Part shown: in pieces, positions 33,866-43,770 of the stretch
Layout of the letters: the number at the start of each line of letters is the position of its first letter
Position numbering within the stretch: position 1 is the first letter of the stretch
Assembly: GCA_963831705.1 (NCBI GenBank)
Contig: CAWHRE010000009.1
Span: 186,001-250,000 of the forward strand
DNA from: DASQPR01 sp963831705
Lineage (GTDB): Bacteria > Actinomycetota > Actinomycetes > Mycobacteriales > Micromonosporaceae
Length of the DNA: 64,000 bases
Reading direction: 5' to 3'
The notes under the pieces: generated by a model
What the model was told of the DNA's origin: nothing
What the model saw: only the letters and a program-made list of their open reading frames with translations
Database searches by the model: none
Made by a program: the position numbers and the translations under genes

Positions 33866-36542
33866 ATGGCTGTATCACGCCGGAAATTCATCGGCACGGC
33901 ACTGGCCGGCTCGGCGCTGGCCGCGGTCTCGAGCACGGAACTCGTCACCGCGTTCAGCGGCGCTGCGTACGCGAACAGCCCGGCCGGTGACGTCGTCGGC
34001 AAGATTAGCGTCGGCTATCAGGGCTGGTTCGCCGCGATCGGCGACGGTTCGCCGATCAACGCTTGGTGGCACTGGGCCCAGAACTGGGGCGCCGCGCCGT
34101 CGCCGAGCAACAACGGCACGTTACGCGCGTGGCCGGACATGACCGACTACCCCGCGAAGTACACGACCGCGTACGCGAACCTCGGCAACGGCCAGCCCGC
34201 CACGCTGTTCTCCGACTACGACCAGTCGACGGTCAACGCGCAGTTCGCGTCGATGCAGGCCAACAACATCGACACGGCCGCGCTGCAGCGCTTCAACCCC
34301 ACCGGCGGCGAAGGCCCGATCCGCGACGCCGTGACCGCACGGGTGAAGGTCGCCGCGGAGACGTACGGCCGGAAGTTCTACATCATGTATGACGTCACCG
34401 GCTGGACCACGATGCAGGCCGACATCAAGGCGGACTGGACGAACAAGATGTCCGCGTACACCGCCTCGACCGCGTACGCGAAGCAGAACGGCAAGCCGGT
34501 CGTCTGCATCTGGGGCTTCGGCTTCAACGACACCAACCACCCGTGGGACGCGGCGACCTGCCTCGACGTCATCAACTGGTTCAAGGGCCAGGGCTGCTAC
34601 GTGATCGGTGGCGTGCCGCGCGAATGGCGTACCGGCGTCGGCGGCTCGCGGGCCGGATACCTCGGCACGTATCACGCGTTCAACATGATCTCGCCCTGGA
34701 TGGTGGGTGCGATCGGCAACATCACCGACTCGGACAACGTCTACAACCAGTTCACCGTCAGTGACCAGGCCGACTGTGTCGCGAACGGAATCGACTACCA
34801 GCCCTGTGTGCTCCCGGGCGACCTGTCCGGCCGGCAGCGCGTACACGGCGATTTCATGTGGCACCAGTTCTACAACATGTGCCGCGCCGGCGTTTCCGGC
34901 ATCTACATCTCGATGTTCGACGAGTTCAACGAGGGCAACCAGATCGTCAAGACGGCCGCTACCCAGGCTTCCGTCCCGACCAACTCCGGCCTGCTATCGC
35001 TGGACGAAGACGGCACCGCCTGCAGCAGCGACTACTACCTGCGGCTCACCGGCGACGGCGGCAAGATGCTCAAGGGCCAGATCGCGCTGACGTCGGTCCG
35101 CCCGACCCAACCCGTGGTCGGCGGCGGTGGCGACACGCAGGCGCCAACCGCACCGTCCAACCTGACTTCGTCCGCGGTCATGTCGTCCTCGGTCGCGCTC
35201 GCCTGGACCGGTTCGACCGACAACGTCGGCGTCACCGGCTACCAGATCCGCTCGGGTGGTTCGGTGCTCACCACCACGGCCGGCACGTCCGCCACGGTCA
35301 GTGGCCTGAACCCGTCGACCGCGTACACGTTCACGATCACCGCGGTCGATGCGGCCGGCAACGTCTCCGGCGCCTCGAACTCGGTCACGATCACCACGGC
35401 GGCATCCGGAACGACGAATATCGCGCTGAACAAGTCGACGACCGAATCCAGCCACACGCAGACGTACGCGTCCGGCAACGCGGTCGACGGTGACACGAAC
35501 TCCTACTGGGAGTCGAACAACAACGCGTTCCCGCAGTGGATCCAGGTCGACCTCGGCGCCGCGTCGGCGATCACCCAGGTGGTCGCGTTCCTGCCGTCGT
35601 CGTGGGGTCTGCGGCACCAGACCATCGCGGTCGGCACCAGCAACGACGGCGCGAACATCACCACCGTGGTCGGCGCGACGAGTTACACGTTCGACCCGGC
35701 CAGCGGCAACAAGGTCACGATCAACTTCACGAGCACGACCCAGCGGTACGTCCGGCTGACGTTCACCGCGAACGACGGCTGGCCGGCTGGTCAGCTTTCG
35801 GAATTCCAGGTGTACGGGACCGCCGGCAACCCGCCGCCGGACACCACTCCGCCCACCGCGCCGGGCAACCTCACCTCGCCGTCGCACACGTCGTCGTCGG
35901 TGGCACTGTCGTGGAACGCGTCGACCGACAACGTCGGCGTCGTGAGCTACCAGGTGCTGCAGGGCGGCGCACTGGTCGCGACGGTCACCGGCACCACGGC
36001 GACGGTCAGCGGCCTGGCCGCATCGACCGCGTACACGTTCACGGTCACCGCGCAAGGACGCGGTCGGCAACACATCGGCGGCATCGAACGCGGTCAGCGT
36101 CACCACGAGCGCCGCAACGGCCACGAACCTCGCGGCCGGCAAGCCGACGTCGGAGAGCGGGCACACCCAGACGTACTCGTCCGGGAACGCGGTCGACGGC
36201 GACGTCAACTCCTACTGGGAAAGCGTCGACAACGCGTTCCCGCAGTGGATCCAGGTTGACCTCGGTGCGGCGACGGCGATCAGCCGCCTCGTACTGAAGC
36301 TGCCGCCGTCGACGTCGTGGGGTGCCCGTACGCAGACGCTGTCGGTTCAGGGCAGCACCGACGGGTCGACGTTTACGACGTTGAAGAACTCCGCCGGGTA
36401 CACGTTCGACCCGAACAGCGGTGGCAACTCGGTCACGGTCACGTTCACCAGCAGCAGCCAGCGCTACGTACGGCTGAACTTCACGGCGAACACCGCGTGG
36501 CCGGCCGGCCAGCTCTCCGACTTCCAGGTCTGGGCCGTCTAA
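33866..36542 (+). pseudogene. Secreted GH71/99-like glycoside hydrolase with two FnIII and two discoidin modules, frameshifted
   Basis: A Tat-type signal (SRRKFIGTALAGSALAAVSS) is followed by a TIM-barrel domain (about 45-400: VGYQGWFAAIGDGSPINAWW, YIMYDVTGWTTMQAD, FDEFNEGNQI) resembling GH71/99-like enzymes. Then come FnIII (about 425-510), a discoidin F5/8C module (about 515-650), a second FnIII and a second F5/8C ending QLSDFQVWAV. At 36053 one extra base shifts the frame inside the second FnIII: TAYTFTVTA is followed in the next phase by KDAVGNTSAASNAV and the whole last module. Without the insertion the protein would be 891 residues. The frame used for decoding otherwise stops at 36259. 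It probably attacks or binds polysaccharide outside the cell. Confidence 0.85.
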
Positions 36543-36558
36543 CCACCTCGACCGACCA

Positions 36559-36619
36559 GTTGATCCTGGAGTTAGTTGGCGCCTCACCGGCGTGTCGCGC
36601 CAATAACTCCAGGATCAAC
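36559..36619. repeat. Palindromic element, copy 2, between convergent genes
   Basis: A nearly perfect stem: GTTGATCCTGGAGTTA-G-TTGGCGC pairs with GCGCCAATAACTCCAGGATCAAC across a short loop. It lies 17 bases after the glycosidase and its right arm contains the TGA stop of the minus-strand propeller gene. It is well placed as a bidirectional terminator. Copy 1 is at 564-622. Confidence 0.85.
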
Positions 36620-37913
36620 CGCGTTTCGGTACCTGCCAGACGCGCAACCGGTTGTTCGTCGTCGCGCAGACGAGATATCCGGCGGAGTGGATGCATCCGG
36701 TCGCGCCGATCTGGGGCAGCGGCGCTATCAACGCATCGGGCGCCCGCTCCAGCCATACGTCGCCCGTGCCGTCCGGGCCAACGGATATGTCCTGACCGGT
36801 TGCGGCGTCCGGAACTGCGACCGGCTTCGAATCGCTCGCGCCGCGCAGTTCAAGCGCTCCCTTCGGTACCGGGGCCGAAGCCACCCCCTGTACCGGACCC
36901 ATCAACGCACCGGTCGCCACGTCGAACCGGACTCCGCTGCCGCCGTCCGCCGCCGAGTAGAAGCAGATCGCGTCGCCGCATGCCGCAATGAACTGAGACT
37001 GCTGTTCGGGCACACCGGTCCACCGCGTCGCCAGGTTGTCCAGCGCGTACGCGTCGACGGTCGGCGTCGGCACATTCGCGTGCGCGACGAGGACAAGTCC
37101 GCTGATCACGATCAGCTGAGGCTGGTCCATCACCTGCGCGGGATCGAGCTGAGCAGGGTTGACGTTTTGACCGAGCTCCACGTTTCGTTTCGCCACCGTA
37201 CGGCCATCGGCCAAATCGATCGTCCGGAGCGTGGAATCGCCGGTACACGCTTCCACAAGCATGGTCGGAAGTTCCTGCTCGTGCGCAGTAGTACACGCGA
37301 ACGGTACATCGATCGACCAGAGCACCGCACCGGTCCGCGCGTCGAGGAGCCGGAATCCGGAGGGGTTGTCATAGCCGGTGCCCGTTGTGAGCGTGGATGG
37401 CGGTGCCGCAACGAGCACACCGCGCGCGGTAAGCACGGCATCGCTGAACGGATTTGTCCACAACCGCCGACCGGTCGCGCCGTCCAGCACTTCGGTGCCC
37501 GTACTGTGGGCCGACCCGTTCGTGTCGCTCACCACGATCGCACCGCCTGCCGTACGCATGATGCCGAGCCCGGCCGGCAGGTCGGTCTCCATCGACCAGA
37601 GTTTGCGTCCGTCACTCAACCGGTACGCCACGATCGTGCCGCTCGTACCGGTTGAGCCGGATGGTCCGGGCGGATCGGTCGAGTCGACGTACATGACGTC
37701 GTCGGCGATCAGCACGTTCGCGTACGAGCCGACCGGGACGTTCGCGACCTCGACCAGCCGCGGGCGCACGGCCGGCCCGGATGCCGCGAGGAGCAGCGCC
37801 GCCACGACGAATGGGATCGCCCATTGCACCGCCGGCAACCGCCAGAAGCGGGGGCTCGCCTCGATCCGTTCCGGAGCGTCGGACACGTTGCCGAGGTCGA
37901 CGATGACCGTCAT
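36615..37913 (-). CDS. Membrane-anchored PQQ-like propeller protein (A)
   Basis: 432 residues from ATG 37913. One transmembrane helix near the N-terminus (WAIPFVVAALLLAASG) is followed by an extracytoplasmic PQQ-like propeller with blades such as IVAYRLSDGRKLWSMETDL, TEVLDGATGRRLWTNPF and GFRLLDARTGAVLWSIDV. Isolated Cys pairs (FACTTAHEQ, VEACTGDS, AACGDAICFY) may be disulfides. It is paralogous to the gene at 37965-39251 upstream. No catalytic residues are evident. Its TGA stop is provided by the palindromic element. Confidence 0.8.
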   Translation of the reverse strand: MTVIVDLGNVSDAPERIEASPRFWRLPAVQWAIPFVVAALLLAASGPAVRPRLVEVANVPVGSYANVLIADDVMYVDSTDPPGPSGSTGTSGTIVAYRLSDGRKLWSMETDLPAGLGIMRTAGGAIVVSDTNGSAHSTGTEVLDGATGRRLWTNPFSDAVLTARGVLVAAPPSTLTTGTGYDNPSGFRLLDARTGAVLWSIDVPFACTTAHEQELPTMLVEACTGDSTLRTIDLADGRTVAKRNVELGQNVNPAQLDPAQVMDQPQLIVISGLVLVAHANVPTPTVDAYALDNLATRWTGVPEQQSQFIAACGDAICFYSAADGGSGVRFDVATGALMGPVQGVASAPVPKGALELRGASDSKPVAVPDAATGQDISVGPDGTGDVWLERAPDALIAPLPQIGATGCIHSAGYLVCATTNNRLRVWQVPKRG

Positions 37914-37964
37914 GGCCGGAAGCCTAAGCCACGATTGCCGGCCGGTCGGGACCACGACGGATAG

Positions 37965-39251
37965 TCAGGGGAGCCGCCAAAGCGAGAGCCGCCCGAGCGA
38001 TGTCACGCATGCCAGATATGCGTCCATCCGTAGGCACGATGCGACGCCGACACCCGGCAGCTTCTGCAACAGCTTCGGGATCAACGCACCGGCCGCCACA
38101 CGTTCGACCCAGGCATCGCCCGATACCGGTGCCGGAATTGTGACCGCCTGCCCGTCGGGGACGGTCTGCGGCCGGTTGTACGTCGCGCCGGCCGGAGCAC
38201 GATCCGGCAGCATCACGATCGTCGGCAGTAGCCCCGTGTCGCCCGACGGCGGCCCCTGCGTCGCCTCGCCCGTACGCGGATTGATGCCCACCGTGCCGAA
38301 GTCGCTGTTCAGACAGAGAATCGAGCCGCAGCCGATCGCGTGCTGCCACGGCTGAACGGCATCCGGCGTCGACCAGAGCGGCGCCAGCGCCGCGCCTTGG
38401 AACCCATCCAGCCGGGAATCCCCGGTCTCTGGGCTCATCACCACGACCGCGTCACCGAATACGAACGCCTGAGGTGCGCCGGTCATCGCGGTCGACAGTT
38501 GGGCCGCAAGCTTTCCGTCCGCGATGTCGATCAGCCGGAGATGCGGCGCGGAGCCGCACGTCTCCACGATGCCGTCGGCCATGCCGTGCGCCGGGTCGCG
38601 GACGAGCTGCGGCGTGCAGTCGACCGCAACGTCGCGGCTCCACCCCGTTTGACCGGTACGCAGGCCGCGCCGCTGGAACGTCCAACCGAACGGCGCCGGC
38701 GGCCGGTCCCCTATGTCGGCCCCGTTGGTCTGGACGCTGGACCGCGTCACGATGTCGCCATTCGTCGCGATCGAGAACACGCCGTCGTTGCTGCTCCACA
38801 GTTCGTGGCCGGTCGAAGCGTCGAAGACCTGCGTGTGGATGCCGTTCGACTGGTCCGGATCGAGGCTGACCAGGACCGCGTCGCCGGCCGTACCGCTGAC
38901 GTACGACAGCACCGAATCGGACGCGGCCTCGGCGACCGACGTCGACCACAGCTGCCGGCCGCCGTTGATCGCGAAGGCCCGCAACCGGTTCCGATCGTCG
39001 GAGTTGTCGAGGACGAACAGCTCATTGCCGTGTACCGCGACGCTTGCCTGGTCGCCGAACGGCACCGTCGCGACCTGGGACAGCGGTGCGGCCGGAGCCG
39101 GAACCGAAGCGGCAAGCGACAGCAGCACGGCCGCCAGGGGTACGCCCAGCCGCCACTCCCACGAGCGCACCCACGCCGGCGGCCGGCCGGATCGCTCGCG
39201 CGGTTGGATCTGTGGCGCATACTCCTCGCCCAGGTCGATCGTCGGCGACAT
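37965..39251 (-). CDS. Membrane-anchored PQQ-like propeller protein (B)
   Basis: 428 residues with the same plan as the following gene: a short cytoplasmic N-terminus beginning MSPTIDLGEEYAP, one transmembrane helix (LGVPLAAVLLSLAASVPAPA), and propeller blades (RLRAFAINGGRQLWSTSVAE, VFDASTGHELWSSNDG, LRLIDIADGKLAAQLSTA). The two genes share the start IDLG, the closing R-L-x-x-W and the paired Cys positions, so they are a tandem duplication that has diverged strongly. Function unknown. Confidence 0.8.
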   Translation of the reverse strand: MSPTIDLGEEYAPQIQPRERSGRPPAWVRSWEWRLGVPLAAVLLSLAASVPAPAAPLSQVATVPFGDQASVAVHGNELFVLDNSDDRNRLRAFAINGGRQLWSTSVAEAASDSVLSYVSGTAGDAVLVSLDPDQSNGIHTQVFDASTGHELWSSNDGVFSIATNGDIVTRSSVQTNGADIGDRPPAPFGWTFQRRGLRTGQTGWSRDVAVDCTPQLVRDPAHGMADGIVETCGSAPHLRLIDIADGKLAAQLSTAMTGAPQAFVFGDAVVVMSPETGDSRLDGFQGAALAPLWSTPDAVQPWQHAIGCGSILCLNSDFGTVGINPRTGEATQGPPSGDTGLLPTIVMLPDRAPAGATYNRPQTVPDGQAVTIPAPVSGDAWVERVAAGALIPKLLQKLPGVGVASCLRMDAYLACVTSLGRLSLWRLP

Positions 39252-39317
39252 GTTACGAAGCGTAGATCGGCCGGGATTCGGACGCTAACGCTCGTACCCG
39301 CAAAGGTTTCGCGCGCA

Positions 39318-40193
39318 TCAGACCGCGACTGCCTCCGCGGCCGTGCCGGAAGCGGTGGTCGGCGCCCAACCCGGGCCGCGAAACAGGTAGCCGAACCGCT
39401 CGCTCCAGGTACGCGCGAACCGCAGGTCCCGGCCGATCGAAATGTATTCGTGGAACGCGACCCACAACGGGTTGTACGTCTCGATGTTCTTCGTCAGGCC
39501 GTACCGCGGCTGCTCGACCTCGGGCTCGAACGTCCCGAACAGCCGATCCCAGACGATGAAGACGCCGGCGTAGTTGCGATCGAGGTATTGCGGGTTCGTC
39601 GCATGGTGCACGCGGTGGTGCGACGGCGTGTTGAAGACGAACTCGACGACGCGCGGGAACTTGCCGATCCGCTCGGTGTGGATCCAGAACTGGTAGATCA
39701 GGTTGAATCCACCGACCGATGCGATCAGACCGAGCGGCGCGCCGAGCAGCGCGAGCGGGATGTAGAACAGGAACGTCGCCTGCCCGGTCCAGGACTGCCG
39801 CAGTGCGGTGGACAGGTTGTAGTACCGGCTGGAGTGATGCACGATGTGGCCGGCCCACAGGATGCGGATTTCGTGCGAGGCGCGGTGCGCCCAGTAGTAA
39901 CAGATGTCGTACGCGACGAACGCGGCCACCCAAACCCACCACACGCTCGCGTTCATCCGCAGCGGCGTCTCGTGGATGCACCAGATCGTCACGGCACCGG
40001 TCAGGATGCCTAGCAGCGCATCGAAGAAAAGGCTGCCGAGGCCCATGAAGATGCTGGTCGACGCGTCTTTGAGGGTGTAACCCTGCTCGCCCGGGTCGGG
40101 CAGGAAACGATATGAGACGCGCTCGATGATCATCAGGAGGATGTAGCCGGGGATCGCCCACTCCTGCGGACTCAGGTTCTTGAAGAAATCCAC
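39318..40193 (-). CDS. Sterol desaturase / fatty acid hydroxylase superfamily protein
   Basis: 291 residues, several membrane helices, with the three histidine clusters of the family: HRASHE, then HIVHHSSRYYN, and HHRVHHATNPQYLDRNYAG. These bind a di-iron centre that hydroxylates or desaturates lipids. Bacterial members act on fatty acids, carotenoids or hopanoid-like lipids; the substrate is unknown. Confidence 0.9.
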   Translation of the reverse strand: MDFFKNLSPQEWAIPGYILLMIIERVSYRFLPDPGEQGYTLKDASTSIFMGLGSLFFDALLGILTGAVTIWCIHETPLRMNASVWWVWVAAFVAYDICYYWAHRASHEIRILWAGHIVHHSSRYYNLSTALRQSWTGQATFLFYIPLALLGAPLGLIASVGGFNLIYQFWIHTERIGKFPRVVEFVFNTPSHHRVHHATNPQYLDRNYAGVFIVWDRLFGTFEPEVEQPRYGLTKNIETYNPLWVAFHEYISIGRDLRFARTWSERFGYLFRGPGWAPTTASGTAAEAVAV

Positions 40194-40235
40194 GTCGCGG
40201 AGGTTACCCGCCGGTTACATCTTGCGAAAGACCCT

Positions 40236-40514
40236 TCAGAACCTGGTGGCGCCGGTGATGCGGCAGGTGAAGGCCGCGGGCGCCGTCGAGGCCGCGGTCA
40301 CCTTTACGGTGGTGGTACGCCCGACCGCCAGCCCGTCCACCGTTGCCACGCCGGTGTCGAAGTCGGTCGTACCGGCGGCGCTCGAAAACGCGACATCGAC
40401 GACGTAACTCGCGGTGTCCTTGCCCCGATTCGTGATCGTGATGCCGGCGGTCATCAGCCCGCTCGTACGGTCGGCAGCGCACGCGGTGATCGCGACGTCC
40501 GTACCGTCTGACAT
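40236..40514 (-). CDS. Small FxLYD-like beta-sandwich protein (92 aa)
   Basis: Start taken at ATG 40514 (MSDGTDVAITACAADRTSGL), though the frame is open to 40601. The core SGLMTAGITITNRGKDTASY, DVAFSSAAGTTDFDTGVATV and AAFTCRITGATRF has the alternation and the two Cys of small extracytoplasmic beta-sandwich domains, but no signal peptide or membrane helix is visible. It may be a truncated outer domain. Function unknown. Confidence 0.55.
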   Translation of the reverse strand: MSDGTDVAITACAADRTSGLMTAGITITNRGKDTASYVVDVAFSSAAGTTDFDTGVATVDGLAVGRTTTVKVTAASTAPAAFTCRITGATRF

Positions 40515-40656
40515 CGGCGATCCAAGCTGTCGGTGCCACCCGGTCGGCGGCATACTCCCAGCATCGTCACATCGGACATAACGGGCCGAAGAGCTGTTCA
40601 CCCATTAGACGTAAAACGCAGCGTTTCTCCTACGGTCCGGTGGTGGATGGCATGGA

Positions 40657-42855
40657 TCATGCGGACCGGACGTGCCTCGGCTTCATCAGATCGACGAACG
40701 CCTCCCGTGGCTCGGGTTTTTGGCCCGGGGGTCGGCGGTGCTGACCGGCCAACGATGCGGCTCGCTTGCCCGGCGCTCCCCTTCCGGGAACTCCGTTAGA
40801 CGCCGATGCCCGCGCGAGGAGTGCCTGGGATGCGGCGCGAGCGAGATCGAGCGGCGAAGCCGACCCGTCCGTACGCGCGGCCGCGATCAGCGACGCCACC
40901 TCCGGAACCAACAGGTCGGGCAGGCTGGCGGCCGGCATGACCGCATCACCGAGGAAGCCGACGCGCAGTAGACCGTCGGCATCGACGCGAACGTGATACC
41001 GGCTCGCTTCGAACCCCTCCGGCGTGCCACCGACGACGACGGCCATGCCGATGCCGGGTGCTCGCATCAGGTCTCGTTCCAGGGCCGCCAGGTCGTCGCA
41101 CTCCTCAATCGACGGCCGGGAGATGAGAAGCACTTCAGGCGGGCCGGGAGGCGCATCCCAGTTTGCGACGGATCGGGCAACTCGCCGACGGAACCGTACG
41201 ATCGCCTCGGGAATCGACGCCTGTACGCGGACGCGGTCAGTGTCGATCGCGGCGAGCGCCGAGGAATCGTCGCCGAACCCGGCCACGACTACCCGCACGT
41301 CGTCCGACCAGACGTTGTGCGTCAACTCGGCGGCGATGAAACGCAGCAGATTGACCGACTCGGCCGGATCGCCGCCGATGCCGAGCACTCGCAGATACTC
41401 GATGTCGAGCAGGAGATGTTGACCGGTCCGGCCGCCGACCGTGACCAGGGTCGGCAACGGTGCGAGTTGATCCGCATGCGGTACCAGTACGGCGCCGGCC
41501 GGAAGTGTCCAGCCGTTCGGGTCGTCGATGAACGGAAGCGGCGCCTCGCCACAATCGTCGGCGAGCATCAACGTCACCGTGCCTCGATCGACCCAGACAC
41601 CCGCGATCTGCGGAATTCGCTCGATCGGCCAGCCGTCCACGAGCGCTGCGAGTGAGCGCAGCGAGCTGTCCACCCGGATCATGTCGGCCTGTTGCGTCGG
41701 CGCCATGAGACGCGGCAGCCTGCCACCCGTGGCCGGCGCCGGTACGTGTTTCACCAGGCGCCGCTGAAGCTGCTCGCGGCGGGAGACGGCGAGCATGCCG
41801 AGCATGACGACGCCAGCCAGCGTGCCGGACGCTTCCAATATTTCCACCACGACACCGCTTGAGTGCGCTGAATCAACCTGACTGCTGGTTTGGGTGTTGG
41901 ACACGTGCGGAGCGGCCGCGTGGGCATTGCTTCCTACGGCCGCCTTTGCCACGGTGGACGGCGATGCCGCGACGGTCGTGGCCGGCTTTGTCGGTGAAGT
42001 CGTCGGGGTCGTCGTGCTCGAACGTGTGGGTGGCGGCGTCACCGGGCCGCTCGTCGGGGTCTGTGCTCCCACCGGCGGCGTGGTCGAGGTCGGGGGCGAC
42101 GTCTGCGCGCCACCGACCACGATGCCGGCGGCGTGCGGCTGCGTGCCCCGGTCGACGGCGCTGCCGGGTATCTGCAGCTTCCACCCGGCTTCGATGTGGC
42201 TCGGATCGGTGATGTGGTTCGCGGTCGCGATCTGATGGTACGCATCGAAGTTGCCGTCGAATCGCTCAGCGATGTTGCCGAGATAGTCGCCGCGGTGTAC
42301 CTGGTACGTCAGCGTTTGCGAGCCGTCCACCGGTCGCGTGGTGTTGTCCGCCAGTGCCGCGGTCGGCGTATTGCGAACCGGCTGACCGTGTTGTGCCGGA
42401 GCCGCCGAAGGCGTGGCCATCGCGACGGCTGCGGCCGGCCGGTGCCCGACCACGGATGCCGCGTTCGCGATCGCGGGCGAGACGAACATCAACGCGATCG
42501 CGGCGATCAGCGCGGCGGCCCACCGCTGTTGCGTACGCATGCCGGGAATCCGGACTGTGCTGCGTCCGCGGAAACGCGCGACCAGCTCGACCATGACCGA
42601 GAGCGCGAAGCTCGCCCACGCGGCCCAGCCGATGATGACCACGACCTGCATGAACAGCGTGCCACTGACATCCTTGTGGAGTAGCCCGTCCCGGATCGAC
42701 CCGAGGCTCGGCACGTGATGCGGCAACAGACCGCTGCCGAGGCGGAGCAGGACAAGCGGGATGCCTGCCACGATCGCGAGCAGGATGACGGCCGAAACCG
42801 TACCGGCCAGAAACTGGGCGACGCGGGACCGCGCTCGCATCGGCGATCTCGTCAC
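40657..42855 (-). CDS. LysM-domain membrane protein of the Tad cluster
   Basis: 732 residues from GTG 42855 (GGAGGT upstream). Two transmembrane helices (about 10-35 and 60-80) and a third near 115-130 precede a LysM domain (about 175-225: YQVHRGDYLGNIAERFDGNF, WKLQIPGSA). A long Thr/Pro/Ser linker and another helix (about 340-355) come before a cytoplasmic domain (about 395-690) with RLPRLMAPTQQADMIRVDSS and LLDIEYLRVLGIGGDPAESV. Such proteins end actinobacterial tad operons; the LysM would contact peptidoglycan. The large C-terminal domain is of unknown function. Confidence 0.85.
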   Translation of the reverse strand: MTRSPMRARSRVAQFLAGTVSAVILLAIVAGIPLVLLRLGSGLLPHHVPSLGSIRDGLLHKDVSGTLFMQVVVIIGWAAWASFALSVMVELVARFRGRSTVRIPGMRTQQRWAAALIAAIALMFVSPAIANAASVVGHRPAAAVAMATPSAAPAQHGQPVRNTPTAALADNTTRPVDGSQTLTYQVHRGDYLGNIAERFDGNFDAYHQIATANHITDPSHIEAGWKLQIPGSAVDRGTQPHAAGIVVGGAQTSPPTSTTPPVGAQTPTSGPVTPPPTRSSTTTPTTSPTKPATTVAASPSTVAKAAVGSNAHAAAPHVSNTQTSSQVDSAHSSGVVVEILEASGTLAGVVMLGMLAVSRREQLQRRLVKHVPAPATGGRLPRLMAPTQQADMIRVDSSLRSLAALVDGWPIERIPQIAGVWVDRGTVTLMLADDCGEAPLPFIDDPNGWTLPAGAVLVPHADQLAPLPTLVTVGGRTGQHLLLDIEYLRVLGIGGDPAESVNLLRFIAAELTHNVWSDDVRVVVAGFGDDSSALAAIDTDRVRVQASIPEAIVRFRRRVARSVANWDAPPGPPEVLLISRPSIEECDDLAALERDLMRAPGIGMAVVVGGTPEGFEASRYHVRVDADGLLRVGFLGDAVMPAASLPDLLVPEVASLIAAARTDGSASPLDLARAASQALLARASASNGVPGRGAPGKRAASLAGQHRRPPGQKPEPREAFVDLMKPRHVRSA

Positions 42856-42883
42856 CGGGCACCTCCGTCAGAGAACATTCGAG

Positions 42884-43324
42884 TCACTGCGTTACCAGCT
42901 CGGCCGTCGCCGTACCCGTCTCGGTCCACGGCCCGAGATTGATCAGGTCGAGCAGTACCGGCTGGTACGTGATGCTGACGACCACGGTGATCTCGCGCTG
43001 GTTCGGCGAAATCGTCACCGCACCGGTCGCGTGGGCGCTGGCGAGGTACGTGCGAGCGGCGGCCACCGCCGCGGTCGGATCGAGCACGTCGGCCGTACCG
43101 GCGACGGCCTTGGACACGTCGATCGCCTGGCCGGCCGCACGGGCTGCCTCGGCCGCGATGTTGTCGGCACGTTCGAGCGCGCGCATCTTGCCACCGCCGT
43201 CGACCGCGAGCGCGACCGATGCGAAAAGCGCGAACGCCATCACGACGACCATTGGGGTGAACGCGCCACGGTCGCGCGGGCTCCGCCATACCCGTGTCCA
43301 AATGCGACGGAGAAGTCGATTCAT
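42884..43324 (-). CDS. TadG-like pseudopilin/secretion protein
   Basis: 146 residues. Basic N-terminus, then DRGAFTPMVVVMAFALFASV, a prepilin-like Gly-junction and single helix, but without the Glu at position +5. The remainder (VDGGGKMRALERADNIAAEA, ARAAGQAIDVSKAVAG) is typical for the helical TadG/RcpC-like family used in Flp pilus assembly. Start overlaps the upstream stop (ATGA). Confidence 0.8.
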   Translation of the reverse strand: MNRLLRRIWTRVWRSPRDRGAFTPMVVVMAFALFASVALAVDGGGKMRALERADNIAAEAARAAGQAIDVSKAVAGTADVLDPTAAVAAARTYLASAHATGAVTISPNQREITVVVSITYQPVLLDLINLGPWTETGTATAELVTQ

Positions 43325-43770
43325 GAATGTCCCCCGTACCGGTCGATCTCACTCGTGAACGTGCTGGTGATGACCTTGTGGCCGGGTAGCCCGGGGATGG
43401 CGAGCTTCGCGAGGTCGACGTCGCAGGTCACGGTCGCGGTGACCGATGCCGCCGCGCCGACCGGCTTCGAGAATTGCGACGTGTCCACGGCGACCGTCAG
43501 CTTGACGCAGGTCAGCCCGTCGGCGTTCAACGTCGTACGGGCAGCGGCGAGCGCGGCCGTCGACGCGGCCGGGCCACTACGGGAGATCGACGCGGCCCGG
43601 GCCGCATCATGTGCGGACGTGTCCACCGCCTCACCGGCGATCTCGATGCGCATGGCCACGATCGCGATTGCGATCAGGATCAGCAGTGCCGGTCCGAGGA
43701 TCGCCACCTCGATCGTCGCAATGCCCTCGTCGCGCCGCTTGGCGGCCAGGTACGTACGGAAGTGCTTCAT
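43321..43770 (-). CDS. TadE-family pseudopilin (second)
   Basis: 149 residues from ATG 43770. The prepilin cleavage site is DEG followed by IATIEVAILGPALLILIAI with Glu at +5, then a soluble domain (AVDTSAHDAARAASISRSG). TadE-like minor pseudopilin for Flp pilus assembly. Start overlaps the stop of the first TadE gene. Confidence 0.85.
   Translation of the reverse strand: MKHFRTYLAAKRRDEGIATIEVAILGPALLILIAIAIVAMRIEIAGEAVDTSAHDAARAASISRSGPAASTAALAAARTTLNADGLTCVKLTVAVDTSQFSKPVGAAASVTATVTCDVDLAKLAIPGLPGHKVITSTFTSEIDRYGGHS

Noticed and set aside
38340..40013. 557-codon plus-strand frame
   Set aside because: Antisense shadow of the propeller B and desaturase genes; composition dominated by Arg.
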